Positions 18,387 to 27,160 are shown, numbered from the stretch's first letter. The stretch is 63,377 nucleotides of DNA from an uncultured Clostridia bacterium (GCA_947632035.1 CANRNR010000002.1:64001-127377); one strand, 5' to 3'. Notes: generated from the letters alone by a model not told the origin. Translations and numbers: made by a program.

Positions 18387-19099
18387 TTATTGATCTTATT
18401 ATATTAGCAATTGTGCTATTATGCATAGTAATGGGATATGTAAAAGGATTAACAGGAAGTTTATTAAAAATTGTTTCATTTGTACTTGCAATAGTAATTG
18501 CATTTGTATTATTTAAACCAGTATCTAGTCTTATAATAAATAATACTAATTGGGATGAAAATCTAGAGCAATCTATTAGACAAATGGTATTAGATGACCA
18601 CAATTCACAAGATGTGCAAAATTCAAATGAAAATGATAAAGAAAATGGTCAAAATAATGGAACAAATTCTAACCAAAGTAATAATGAAAAAAGCAGTAGT
18701 ATGCCATCGATAATTATAAATTATATCAATGACGCAATAGAAAAAGCAGGGGAAGATGCAAAAGAAAGCATAGTAGATTCAACAGCAAGAGAAGTAGCAG
18801 AAACAATAATAAATGGTGGAGTAATTCTTACACTATTTATAGTAGCAAGAATTGTACTAATATTTATAAAAGGTCTTGCAAAACTTATAACAAAATTACC
18901 TATTATCAAACAATTTGATAAAGCAGGAGGAATAATATTTGGACTAGTACAATCAGCGGTAATAATTTATGTACTTCTAGCACTTATATCATTCATTAGC
19001 CCAATGCTTACTGGAACACCAATAATACAAGGAATACAAGAATCTTATGTTGGATCTGCATTATACAATAATAATTTATTGCTAAAAATAATATTCTAG
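18377..19099 (+). CDS. cvpA: CvpA family protein
   Basis: 240 residues from ATG 18377 (GAGGT seven bases upstream; the ATG at 18353 has none). Four to five transmembrane segments in the CvpA pattern: IVIDLIILAIVLLCIVMGYVKG at the start, and ARIVLIFIKGLAKLITKLPI with a GGIIFGL motif near the end. A hydrophilic Asn/Gln/Ser-rich insert (about residues 75-110) separates the halves. CvpA proteins affect envelope integrity and, in enterobacteria, colicin V production. Confidence 0.88.
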   Translation: MGIVIDLIILAIVLLCIVMGYVKGLTGSLLKIVSFVLAIVIAFVLFKPVSSLIINNTNWDENLEQSIRQMVLDDHNSQDVQNSNENDKENGQNNGTNSNQSNNEKSSSMPSIIINYINDAIEKAGEDAKESIVDSTAREVAETIINGGVILTLFIVARIVLIFIKGLAKLITKLPIIKQFDKAGGIIFGLVQSAVIIYVLLALISFISPMLTGTPIIQGIQESYVGSALYNNNLLLKIIF

Positions 19100-19130
19100 T
19101 AATGTGAATTGTAAAAAGTATGTGAAAATG

Positions 19131-19159
19131 TTGTCAACTAAAGAAAAATCTGGTATACT
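19131..19159 (+). promoter_or_regulatory. Promoter of the LCP gene
   Basis: TTGTCA (19131-19136), 17 bases, TATACT (19154-19159). Confidence 0.85.
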
Positions 19160-19194
19160 AAATAACAAATGAAAATAGAAATAGGTGAAATAAA

Positions 19195-20496
19195 TTGAAA
19201 AAAGAAGACAAATACGAAAATAAAAAAGAAGTTGAAAACAAAAAAGGAAAAAATAAGAAAAAGAAAAAAAGAGGAATTGCTAGAAAAATCCTGTTATTTC
19301 TGCTACTTGTTATATTAGTAACAGTAGGAATTTTAGCATATAAAGTACATCAAAATGGTGGAGGATTAAGTGGACTATTAGCAACAGCAATTGGTCATAA
19401 CCAAGAAACACGTAAGAATTTGCCAAAAATGTATTGCCTATTATTAGGTAAAAGTCAAGATTTAACAGATACAATTATTGTTGCAGAATATGACCCACAG
19501 TATCAACAAGCATCAATGTTATCAATTCCTAGAGATACATTTGTTGGAACTAGTAGAAGTACAGCAACACCATCAGATAAAATAAATTCAATCTATTGTT
19601 ATAGTCCAGAAAAACTTTTAAGAAAAGTAAATGAACTAACAGGTCTTAATATTAAATATTACTTAACTGTAGATACATCAGCATTTAGAGAAATAGTAGA
19701 TGCAGTAGGTGGAGTTACATTTAATGTTCCAATAGATATGAAATATGACTCAAATTGGCAAAAGCTACATATAAACTTAAAAGCCGGTGAACAATTATTA
19801 GATGGTGATAAAGCAGAACAATTAGTAAGATTTAGACATAACAATGATGGTACTACATATCCATATTCATATGGAATGGAAGACTTAGGAAGAATGAGAA
19901 CCCAAAGAGAGTTTTTGAAAGCCCTAGCAAAGAAGGCATTAAGCTTTGAAAATATCTTTAAAATAAATGAATTCATTGATATTGCAAAAAAATATGTAGA
20001 AACTAATATGGACTTTGATGCTATAAAAGATTATATTCCATATGCAGTAGACTTTAAACTAGAAGATTTACAAGCACAACACTTACCAGGAGCACCTGAA
20101 TATGCAAATACATACTCTTTCTATTTTGCAGATGAAGCAGAAACTGCAGAAATAATAGACAAATTTTTCTTAAATCCTGTAATAGAAGATAATGTTGATA
20201 CAAGTGAAATAGATACATCGGGGATTGAAAAAGATAAAATAAAAGTAGAAATTTTAAATGGAAGTAACAGCGTTGCAAAATTAGAAAGAATAAAAAAGAG
20301 AATTGAAAAAGCAGGATATACAATAGAAAAAACATCTGACATAGCTATTACTGAAAGAACTGTTATAATAAATAGGGGAGATATAGCAGAAGCGGCACAG
20401 AAAGAACTAAAACTTTTAGCCGAAGCAAAAACATTATCATCTGGAGAAAAAACAGAAGTTGATGTTACAATTATAATTGGAAGCACGGACCAATAA
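19195..20496 (+). CDS. LytR-CpsA-Psr family glycopolymer ligase
   Basis: 433 residues from TTG 19195 (AGGTGA six bases upstream). A very basic N-terminus and one transmembrane helix (about 33-50) are followed by the LCP domain (about 80-250: SIPRDTFV, INSIYCY, DAVGGV, LVRFRHNN, GRMRTQREF) and a C-terminal LytR_C domain (about 345-430: VEILNGSN...). LCP enzymes attach teichoic acids or other polymers to peptidoglycan at the outer face of the membrane; the catalytic Asp and Arg residues are present. Confidence 0.94.
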   Translation: MKKEDKYENKKEVENKKGKNKKKKKRGIARKILLFLLLVILVTVGILAYKVHQNGGGLSGLLATAIGHNQETRKNLPKMYCLLLGKSQDLTDTIIVAEYDPQYQQASMLSIPRDTFVGTSRSTATPSDKINSIYCYSPEKLLRKVNELTGLNIKYYLTVDTSAFREIVDAVGGVTFNVPIDMKYDSNWQKLHINLKAGEQLLDGDKAEQLVRFRHNNDGTTYPYSYGMEDLGRMRTQREFLKALAKKALSFENIFKINEFIDIAKKYVETNMDFDAIKDYIPYAVDFKLEDLQAQHLPGAPEYANTYSFYFADEAETAEIIDKFFLNPVIEDNVDTSEIDTSGIEKDKIKVEILNGSNSVAKLERIKKRIEKAGYTIEKTSDIAITERTVIINRGDIAEAAQKELKLLAEAKTLSSGEKTEVDVTIIIGSTDQ

Positions 20497-20642
20497 GATA
20501 TTTATATAAAACAAGTATAAATGCAAAGTTGATAAAAATATAAGTTAAATAAATATTGAAAAATATGATTATCAAATAAGAAATATTTAGATAAATAGCA
20601 TTAAATAAAGGGTATTTAGATAAAAAATATTTAAATAAATAA

Positions 20643-20682
20643 GGGGGCAAAACCATTAGTTATGGTATATGCCCCTTTATAT
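20643..20682. terminator. Bidirectional terminator between converging genes
   Basis: GGGGGCA...ACCAT / ATGGT...TGCCCC hairpin with A and T runs on opposite sides, between the LCP gene and the oppositely oriented dacF. Confidence 0.88.
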
Positions 20683-20693
20683 ATTATTAAAAA

Positions 20694-22484
20694 TTATTTA
20701 AAATTGTAAAACGAAAATGTCCTCCGAGAATGTTTTCCTTTATGTTTTTTAGAAGATTTGCTTTTTCTTTTAGAACTGCTAGTATTAGTATTATTTGTGG
20801 TTTCGCTAGTATCAGTATTACTATTATTCGTAGTTTTGTTAGTGTTAGCTTTACTATTATTTGTGATTTTGCTAGTATCAGTATTACTATTATTACGACT
20901 ATTGTTAATATTAATGGTATCTATATCATTGTTATTATTTTTACTAATGCTATTATTACTAATTATATTGCTATTAATGTTACTATTGCTATTGATATTA
21001 TTACCGTTACCATTGTTACTATTACTAATTAGACTGCTGTTATTGTCAATTTCATTAGCATTACTGGTAGTACTATTTCTATTATTTTTATTATTAGTGC
21101 TAATATTACTATTGCTACTATTATTTCTTTTTACTTTAGATTTCTTCTTTTTTGCTCTCTTTTTCTTGTAATTAGGTTTTCTTTTAGGAGTCTTTATTAG
21201 CATAAAAATCAAATAAAGTGTAACAAGAATTAACACAATTCTAATTAAAAGAGACATTATACCAGAAGCAATAACAGAACTTCCGGCGATTAAATCAGAA
21301 GAATAAGTTTCACCATCAACATTATATGTAATTTTTCCTATAACACTATTCACAGAAATAGGAGCTTTTAAATCATCATTAATTATTATCTCAGGTGTAA
21401 GTTCGTTAACATCATCATTTTTACACAAAATAGAAATTTGATCTTTAACTAAAACATTTAAATTCCTTGTATCCTTAGTTGCACCCTTAACTTTAATTTG
21501 CTTCAAAACACTATTTTCTTCATGAAGAACTTTAGAAGAATAATTTTCAAAAGCATAATTAAAAAGTGTTTTACAATCTAAATATCTTTGGCTAAGACCA
21601 TCTGAAGTAGATTCTCCACCAAGAATAACAACAATCATCTCCATATTATCTTTACTAGCACCAGCAACAATGCAAGAACCAGCATCACTAGTATAACCAG
21701 TTTTTATACCAATCGTATATGGGTAATAATAATTATCTTTGGCAGAACTATGATTTTCACGCAACAAATCATTTGTTGTAACAAAAGAACGATCAGTTTT
21801 ATCATATTTATTAGTTGCAGGTAAAGTATAAGTTGTTTTCTTGACAATTTCTCTAAAAGTAGGATTTTGCATAGCATATCTACCCATCAAAGCTAAATCA
21901 TAAGCAGTTGAAACATGTTCTTTATTATGAACCCCATTAGGATTTACAAAATGAGTATTTAAACAGCCAATTTCCTTAGCTTTTTCATTCATCAAATTTG
22001 CAAACTCTTCAACACTACCAGAAATATGTTCTGCAAGCACATTCGCAGCATCGTTTGCAGAAGGAATTAAAAGAACATTTAACAAATTCTCTATTGAAAG
22101 TTCTTCTCCCTCCTTCAAGCTGGCGTGAGTGTAACCAGCAGGAACTGAAAAAACAGCATTGTGACTAACAGTTGCAATATCTGATAACTTACAATTCTCA
22201 AGAGTTAAAATAGCAGTCATAATCTTTGTGGTGCTAGCAGGAAATCTTACATCAGAAGAATTCTTTTCATACAAAATCTTTCCCGTCTTTGCATCCATTA
22301 AAATACATGCAGGAGAATATGTAGTAATATCTGGAATTGAACTATTAGCATCGAGTGTATTATTTGCTAAATATTGCTCGCTAGATACATTACTAGCATC
22401 TGCAACAAAAGAAAAAGAACAAATAAAAAATTCACAAAATAAAACAAAAATAAATAACAATAAAAAACTTTTTAACTTTTTCAT
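20694..22484 (-). CDS. dacF: D-alanyl-D-alanine carboxypeptidase (peptidase S11) with Asn/Ser-rich tail
   Basis: 596 residues. A signal peptide is followed by an S11 penicillin-binding domain with the active-site triad PASTTK (about 82), SAN (about 142) and KTG (about 267), a PBP5-type C-terminal domain, and a transmembrane segment (about 405-425). Then comes a basic KKKRAKKKKSK stretch and about 140 residues of Asn/Ser/Thr low complexity. The enzyme trims the terminal D-Ala of peptidoglycan stem peptides. The codon nine before the stop is CGG (20726-20724), the one in-frame CGG whose +1 alternative cannot be judged: the shifted frame would end at 20687 after GGHFRFTILNNF. Confidence 0.92.
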   Translation of the reverse strand: MKKLKSFLLLFIFVLFCEFFICSFSFVADASNVSSEQYLANNTLDANSSIPDITTYSPACILMDAKTGKILYEKNSSDVRFPASTTKIMTAILTLENCKLSDIATVSHNAVFSVPAGYTHASLKEGEELSIENLLNVLLIPSANDAANVLAEHISGSVEEFANLMNEKAKEIGCLNTHFVNPNGVHNKEHVSTAYDLALMGRYAMQNPTFREIVKKTTYTLPATNKYDKTDRSFVTTNDLLRENHSSAKDNYYYPYTIGIKTGYTSDAGSCIVAGASKDNMEMIVVILGGESTSDGLSQRYLDCKTLFNYAFENYSSKVLHEENSVLKQIKVKGATKDTRNLNVLVKDQISILCKNDDVNELTPEIIINDDLKAPISVNSVIGKITYNVDGETYSSDLIAGSSVIASGIMSLLIRIVLILVTLYLIFMLIKTPKRKPNYKKKRAKKKKSKVKRNNSSNSNISTNNKNNRNSTTSNANEIDNNSSLISNSNNGNGNNINSNSNINSNIISNNSISKNNNNDIDTININNSRNNSNTDTSKITNNSKANTNKTTNNSNTDTSETTNNTNTSSSKRKSKSSKKHKGKHSRRTFSFYNFK

Positions 22485-22627
22485 ATAAATCTCCTATAAA
22501 AGTTATTCTATTATATCGCAAAAATCAAATAATTTCAAGGGTTATAAGGAAAGTTAGGAAATAATATGAAAAAAATAATAAAATATTAAAAATAAGAAAT
22601 TAAAATAAAGGAAGAAGGATTGATAAA

Positions 22628-23437
22628 ATGATAAAAAAATTAACATTAAAACAAAAAATAATTTTAGGAGTTGTAATAGGTATTATAACTATATTCATGG
22701 CTGTTATAGCAATATATTTATTTAATATTTCGGAAGAAGAAAATATAAGCACTATATTGCTAGATGAGAATTTAAGTGAAAGTAATTTAAATGGAAACAA
22801 TTTGAGCGAAAATGGCTTAGGATTTAACGATGTAAATAATGAAGAAAATAGTGATATAAATAATTTGGATAAAAACAATAGTTCAAACGATACAAATTTA
22901 AATAGTGCAGACAAAAACGGAGAAAATTCGGATGATATGAATAGTGATCAAATCCCAGAAGAAGAAAGAATAGTAGTGCATATTATGGGAGAAGTAAAAA
23001 AGACAGGAATAATCTATTTAAGGAAAGGCGCAAGAATAGCAGATGCAATTAAGGCAGCAGGAGGAGTTACAAAAGAAGCAGATATAGATGCAGTAAATTT
23101 AGCATATGTATTGGAAGACGGACAAAAAATCAACATACCAAATAAAAAAGATAAAGAAAAAAATGGAAATAATGTGTATATCACAAGCGAAAGTGGAAAT
23201 AATGTTATCATAGAAGACAATAACCAATCAAAAGGAGTGAATAAAAAAGTGAATATAAATGAAGCAAGTCAAAGCGATTTAGAGACATTGCCAGGAATAG
23301 GACCATCAATTGCTAGCAGAATTATAGAGTACAGAGAGCAAAATGGAAAATTCAGCAAGATAGAAGATTTGCAAAATGTTAAAGGAATAGGAGACGCAAA
23401 GTATAATCGAATAAAAGACAGTATAACAGTTAAATAA
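22628..23437 (+). CDS. comEA: ComEA-like DNA-binding protein (SLBB plus helix-hairpin-helix)
   Basis: 269 residues. One N-terminal transmembrane helix, an Asn/Asp/Glu-rich linker (about 35-115), an SLBB domain (about 117-170: VVHIMGEVKKTGI...ADAIKAAGG) and a C-terminal pair of helix-hairpin-helix motifs (NINEASQSDLETLPGIGPSIASRI...VKGIGDAKYNRI). ComEA binds double-stranded DNA at the cell surface during natural transformation. No comEC or comEB is adjacent. Confidence 0.93.
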   Translation: MIKKLTLKQKIILGVVIGIITIFMAVIAIYLFNISEEENISTILLDENLSESNLNGNNLSENGLGFNDVNNEENSDINNLDKNNSSNDTNLNSADKNGENSDDMNSDQIPEEERIVVHIMGEVKKTGIIYLRKGARIADAIKAAGGVTKEADIDAVNLAYVLEDGQKINIPNKKDKEKNGNNVYITSESGNNVIIEDNNQSKGVNKKVNINEASQSDLETLPGIGPSIASRIIEYREQNGKFSKIEDLQNVKGIGDAKYNRIKDSITVK

Positions 23438-23582
23438 TTTAGGTCTATAAAATAAATGCTAAAAATAGGATTCAAATTTAAAATCTCTATTTGACATTCA
23501 ATTTTGATGAAGTGAAAATTTTAAAAATTCTATAAAGCTTCTATAAAGCTGTTCTATTTTGCTACTTTTTGAATAAAATGTA

Positions 23583-23611
23583 TTGACAATGGGCCGTAAA
23601 AGAAGTATACT
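23583..23611 (+). promoter_or_regulatory. Promoter of tRNA-fMet
   Basis: TTGACA (23583-23588), 17 bases, TATACT (23606-23611), 18 bases before the tRNA. Confidence 0.9.
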
Positions 23612-23629
23612 AATAGAGCAGTTACATAT

Positions 23630-23705
<76 letters not shown>

Positions 23706-23714
23706 GTAAAATAA

Positions 23715-23745
23715 AGGGTTTCAACAAATTGCTGAAACCCAATTT
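23715..23745. terminator. Hairpin between tRNA-fMet and the integrase
   Basis: GGGTTTCA / TGAAACCC eight-bp stem followed by AATTTTT. It can terminate the tRNA and, in the other direction, the integrase transcript. Confidence 0.8.
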
Positions 23746-23750
23746 TTATG

Positions 23751-23775
23751 TTTTAGCGTAATTTTAGCGTAATTT
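23751..23775. repeat. Arm-type repeat near attL
   Basis: Two tandem TTTTAGCGTAAT units. The same pair occurs near the right end (61699-61721). In the circular phage these would flank the att core, as integrase arm-binding sites do. Confidence 0.6.
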
Positions 23776-23785
23776 GATATAAAAA

Positions 23786-24856
23786 TTAAAACAAGTTTTG
23801 CAAAATTTCACTTGCTTTTTTGTCTTCTTCTGGTATTTGGTCTAAATAATAATTTGTTGCTGTAGATGGAAGATGTCCTAATCGTTTTGCTACCGATACT
23901 ACATCCAATCCTTGATTTACTAAAATGCTTTCATTTAATGCTCTTAAATCTTTTAAGTTTATTTCTCTTAAATTATTCTCAACTAAAAATTGTTTGAACT
24001 TGTTTGAATAAGTATCAGGATACATATTAAATAATTGTGTTTTTTTCTTTGGCTGATTTAAATATTTATAATATTTCTTGACTTTATCTATATATGTATC
24101 TGGAACATAAAACAATCTCGATTTTCCATTTTTTATATCTTTTAAAGTTACACCACCCTTACTACATACTTTGTTCTTATTAAAATCAACAGTTTTTTTA
24201 TTAAAATTGATATCATTAAAAGTTAAAGCTAAAACTTCTCCTCTTCTTCCTCCTGTATAAAACGATGTATATATGGCCATTTGCAATTCCTTATCTTCTA
24301 ATTTTTTTAAAGCATCCATAAATTGTCTGGATTCATCATAACTATATAATATTACTTTCTTTTTTTGCTTTTTAAGATTTTTGGGTATAGATATTTTGTC
24401 TGCAACATTATAATCTATATAGTCCCATTCAATAGCTTTATTTAATATTGATGAAATTAACTTTATATCATTTTTAGCAGTTTTACTTGACAGATTATAT
24501 TCTGTGACCAACTTATTGGCAAATTCTTGAATTTGAATCCTTTTTAATTTAGTTATTTTTATTGTTCCAATTTCTTCTAAAATATATTTATTAAGCCTAT
24601 TTTTATAATCTCTCAAAGTAGTAGGAGATAAATTATCAGTAGCATATTTATCAATAAAAAGTTGAGCTAATTCTGTAAAAGTAAAAGTAGAATTATTTTT
24701 ATACTTGCCTTTTTCAATTTCTGCCACAAATAGAGAAAGTCTTCTACTTGCTTCTGAAGAAGATGTTGCAGATATATATTCACTATATCTTTCACCATCA
24801 CACATATATTCTAATCTCCATTTATTATTACCAGTTTTTCTTTTTGTACCTGCCAT
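23786..24856 (-). CDS. int: Tyrosine integrase of the prophage
   Basis: 356 residues, ATG preceded by AGGAGG. An N-terminal AP2-like arm-binding domain (about 1-50), a SAM-like core-binding domain (about 60-145) and a catalytic domain (about 165-356). Catalytic residues: first Arg in GGRRGEVLAL, second Arg in LKDLRALNE (Lys in place of the usual His of HxxR), His in KRLGHLPS and nucleophile Tyr in ATNYYLDQ. It integrates the phage into tRNA-fMet immediately beside it. Confidence 0.94.
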   Translation of the reverse strand: MAGTKRKTGNNKWRLEYMCDGERYSEYISATSSSEASRRLSLFVAEIEKGKYKNNSTFTFTELAQLFIDKYATDNLSPTTLRDYKNRLNKYILEEIGTIKITKLKRIQIQEFANKLVTEYNLSSKTAKNDIKLISSILNKAIEWDYIDYNVADKISIPKNLKKQKKKVILYSYDESRQFMDALKKLEDKELQMAIYTSFYTGGRRGEVLALTFNDINFNKKTVDFNKNKVCSKGGVTLKDIKNGKSRLFYVPDTYIDKVKKYYKYLNQPKKKTQLFNMYPDTYSNKFKQFLVENNLREINLKDLRALNESILVNQGLDVVSVAKRLGHLPSTATNYYLDQIPEEDKKASEILQNLF

Positions 24857-24899
24857 ATAAATAACCTCCTAAACAAAAGTTTGTTACTATAATCAAAAA

Positions 24900-25347
24900 T
24901 TAAATGCCAATTTGTAGCATTTCTTCTTTCGTCAAAATTTCTCCATATTTTTCAATATAGAAATTAATTGCATTTCGCATAAAATCAATTGTAACGCTAA
25001 AATAATCAGCTAGGCTATATAAATTATTAATCCCGATTTAAAATTGCTCTACGGAGATTTTCAAAAGGAATTAATATATAATAAGACCACTTTTTTGCTC
25101 TATATTCTTGTTTACTTATAAATTGTAAATCAGAATTAAATTTATAAGTAGCATCATAATAATAATGTCCTAGCTCTTCAGCAAAGATTTCTTTTTTCAT
25201 ATTAGAAGAATCTAATTTAGAAGTATCATATAAAATTATATTTAATTTATCATAATTTATATAAGCTCCAGAAGTATCCTCTAAATATGTATCTATTAAA
25301 TTTATATTTTCTTTTTTTATTAAGTCTTCTATATAATCTAAATTCAT
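24900..25347 (-). CDS. ImmA/IrrE-type metallopeptidase, frame continues past a CGG codon by +1
   Basis: Codons 1-104 contain the zinc-peptidase helix AEELGHYYYDAT and end RRAILN. The next codon is CGG (25035-25033), followed by GAT TAA in frame 0. Skipping the C gives LN-G-INNLYSLADYFSVTIDFMRNAI... to a stop at 24900 (148 residues), the usual ImmA C-terminus with a helical LADYFxVS-like segment. ImmA proteins cleave the CI-like repressor to induce excision. The gene lies in the lysogeny module on the repressor strand. Confidence 0.85.
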
Positions 25348-25411
25348 AATTTTCTCCTATATTACAAAATCGTTTCAAAAAAATTAAAATTATATTACAT
25401 TTTGAAAAAAC

Positions 25412-25439
25412 TTGCATTTTTTTAAAAAAAGTGTATAAT
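25412..25439 (+). promoter_or_regulatory. Promoter of a small intergenic transcript
   Basis: TTGCAT (25412-25417), 16 bases, TG-extended TATAAT (25434-25439), on the strand opposite to the flanking lysogeny genes. Confidence 0.6.
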
Positions 25440-25445
25440 AATAGT

Positions 25446-25528
25446 AGTAGAGACACTAGCAATAGTTATCTCAACGGGGTTCGTAATTGTGCGGACGGTA
25501 GTAGCTGATTATGTCGGCTACTATTTTT
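25446..25528 (+). ncRNA. Candidate small RNA in the lysogeny module
   Basis: A promoter at 25412-25439 and a terminator hairpin (TAGTAGC/GCTACTA, 25499-25523, then T5) enclose about 80 bases between two minus-strand genes. The same interval can be read as a hydrophobic frame (ETLAIVISTGFVIVRTVVADYVGYYF), which resembles small membrane toxins but has no start codon or ribosome binding site and includes a CGG. I favour a regulatory RNA or a decayed type I toxin. Confidence 0.45.
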
Positions 25529-26366
25529 ATGGAAAAATTTTAATTCCTTTATTCATGTAATTTGGATATTTATCAATCTTTTTTTCAAGAATAAGAAATG
25601 ATTGGTCTTTCTTTTTGTTTCGAACATATTTATGAATAGGGTAAGAAGATAAATCAGCAATTTCTAAACCAGAGAAAGTACTGTCATATACATTATTCCA
25701 CTTAGGATTAAAATAAATGCCAGATATTTTTTTCTGCAATTCCTCCGATGTGATGTTTTTTATTCCAGTTTCAAAAATAATGTGTTTCATTTCATTAAGT
25801 AAAAGATAATCTTCATCTTTTCCTCTAGCTTCTAGCATTATTAAACCTTTACAATTACTAGGCATAACATAAATATATCTTTGCAATAAAAAACACATAG
25901 CCGTATTGTATACATTAAATTGATAATGTTTTAATAAATATTCTTTTTTATCTATAGTTATAGATATTATTTTATAATTCAAATTGTCAATCAGTTCAGA
26001 AAGCTCAACAATAAAACTGTCATAGTCTATTAATTTTGTATCAAAAGCGCCTGTCTTTCTACGAATTTCTCTTGAATGAAAACAAACCTTTTTGTAGTTT
26101 TCGTTATATAAATAAGTGCCATTTTCCCAATATTTTAATTTCAATTCATTTAATTTGTTTTTAGCAATCAAATATTGTTGTTTAGTGAAGACAACGCCAG
26201 TAATTGTAAAAAAATTATTATTAACATCTATTTCTTGTTTCTTAGATATACATTTTAAAATATCTTTAACATCACTATTGCCATTCTCATCAACAAACAT
26301 TACGTAGTCGATATCTTTTTCCCATTTTTTAATTTTTGTAGGTTTTTCAGTCCATTTAGAATCCAT
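25527..26366 (-). CDS. DUF3800 family protein
   Basis: 279 residues. The N-terminal strand VMFVDENGNSD is the acidic motif of DUF3800, an RNase H-like fold. Downstream acidic residues (TIDKKEYL, LEARGKDED, SGLEIADLSSYPIHK) match the family's remaining core positions. DUF3800 proteins are frequent in phages and defence islands; their activity is not established. The ATG is adjacent to the repressor stop, so both are made from the lysogenic promoter. A role in superinfection immunity is inferred. Confidence 0.8.
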   Translation of the reverse strand: MDSKWTEKPTKIKKWEKDIDYVMFVDENGNSDVKDILKCISKKQEIDVNNNFFTITGVVFTKQQYLIAKNKLNELKLKYWENGTYLYNENYKKVCFHSREIRRKTGAFDTKLIDYDSFIVELSELIDNLNYKIISITIDKKEYLLKHYQFNVYNTAMCFLLQRYIYVMPSNCKGLIMLEARGKDEDYLLLNEMKHIIFETGIKNITSEELQKKISGIYFNPKWNNVYDSTFSGLEIADLSSYPIHKYVRNKKKDQSFLILEKKIDKYPNYMNKGIKIFP

Positions 26367-26717
26367 TTATTTATTTTCCTTATCTTTTTTTTCATCTTTT
26401 TCTTGCTTTGCCAATAAAGCTTCTAGTGTATTTTTTATTATCATTTTATTAGTATCATTTAATCCTTTATATCCAGAAGAAAAAGCAACATCTACATCAT
26501 CAATATTTATCTTTTCTGGCTTGCGCACGTCTGATTTGCCCAATAGATAATCAATACTTACATCAAAGAAGTCAGCCAGTTTAGACAATGTTTCTGTACT
26601 CATATCTCTATCTCCAGTTTCATAAAATCCAACTATCCTATCACTCTTATCTATTACTTTGGCTATATCAGATTGTAGTAATCCTTTTTCTAATCTTAGT
26701 TCTTTTAATCTATTCAT
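26367..26717 (-). CDS. CI-like phage repressor (XRE family)
   Basis: 116 residues. An N-terminal helix-turn-helix (about 2-60: LKELRLEKGLLQSDIAKVIDKSDRIVGFYETG...ADFFDVSIDYLLG) and a Lys/Glu-rich C-terminus. It lacks a LexA-type peptidase domain, which fits cleavage or release through the neighbouring ImmA. It is transcribed divergently from the cro-like gene across five operator copies. Confidence 0.9.
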   Translation of the reverse strand: MNRLKELRLEKGLLQSDIAKVIDKSDRIVGFYETGDRDMSTETLSKLADFFDVSIDYLLGKSDVRKPEKINIDDVDVAFSSGYKGLNDTNKMIIKNTLEALLAKQEKDEKKDKENK

Positions 26718-26745
26718 ATTTTATCCTTTCAATTAAGATAAATTG

Positions 26746-26774
26746 ATTATATAACAATTTGTTCGATTTGTAAA
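26746..26774 (-). promoter_or_regulatory. Lysogenic promoter (repressor side)
   Basis: Minus strand TTTACA (26774-26769), 17 bases, TATAAT (26751-26746). One operator copy lies between the two boxes. Confidence 0.75.
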
Positions 26775-26915
26775 GAAAAAGTGAACAAATTGTACAAATT
26801 TCTTTACTAGAGTAGCAAGGACTTTAGAGATTTAACAAATTTTTTTTAAAAAAAGTATTGACAAAGAACATATAGTACTATATAATCTGCTTATCACAAC
26901 GAACAAATAGTACGA
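26750..26915. promoter_or_regulatory. Operator array of the lysis-lysogeny switch
   Basis: 15-bp sites of consensus GAACAWATWGTACKA occur at 26783-26797, 26866-26880 and 26901-26915 on the plus strand and 26750-26764 on the minus strand. A fifth lies at 27126-27140, inside the 3' end of the cro-like gene. Two sites sit between the -35 and -10 boxes of the two divergent promoters. Confidence 0.8.
26858..26886 (+). promoter_or_regulatory. Early lytic promoter
   Basis: TTGACA (26858-26863), 17 bases, TATAAT (26881-26886). The spacer is almost entirely an operator copy (26866-26880), so repressor binding should block the polymerase. Confidence 0.88.
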
Positions 26916-26929
26916 AAGGCGGTGAAAAA

Positions 26930-27160
26930 ATGAGAGAAATGTCATTCAAAGAAATGCGCTTAAATAAAAATATGACACAAGAAAAGTTGGCTGAATTATC
27001 AGGCTTTTCAAAAGATTATATCTCAATGCTAGAGCGTGGAGAAAGAAATCCAAGTGATAAGGCTAAAGCAATATTTGCTGAAATATTCAATGTACCTATT
27101 GTTCAAATTTTTTTAGCAATACAACGAACAAAAAGTACGACAAATAAAAATCAAGAGTAG
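26930..27160 (+). CDS. Cro-like XRE regulator
   Basis: 76 residues, AAAGGCGGTG ribosome binding site. Nearly all helix-turn-helix: MTQEKLAELSGFSKDYISMLERGERNPSDKAKAIFAEIF. It is the first gene rightward of the operators. The last operator copy lies in its C-terminal codons. Confidence 0.88.
   Translation: MREMSFKEMRLNKNMTQEKLAELSGFSKDYISMLERGERNPSDKAKAIFAEIFNVPIVQIFLAIQRTKSTTNKNQE

Noticed and set aside
20900-21170. Coding potential on the plus strand within the dacF tail
   Set aside because: Leu/Ile/Val low complexity complementary to the Asn/Ser-rich tail; no start signals.
25491-25493. CGG in the hydrophobic frame of the 25446-25528 transcript
   Set aside because: That frame lacks a start codon and ribosome binding site, so it is not counted as a translated CGG.
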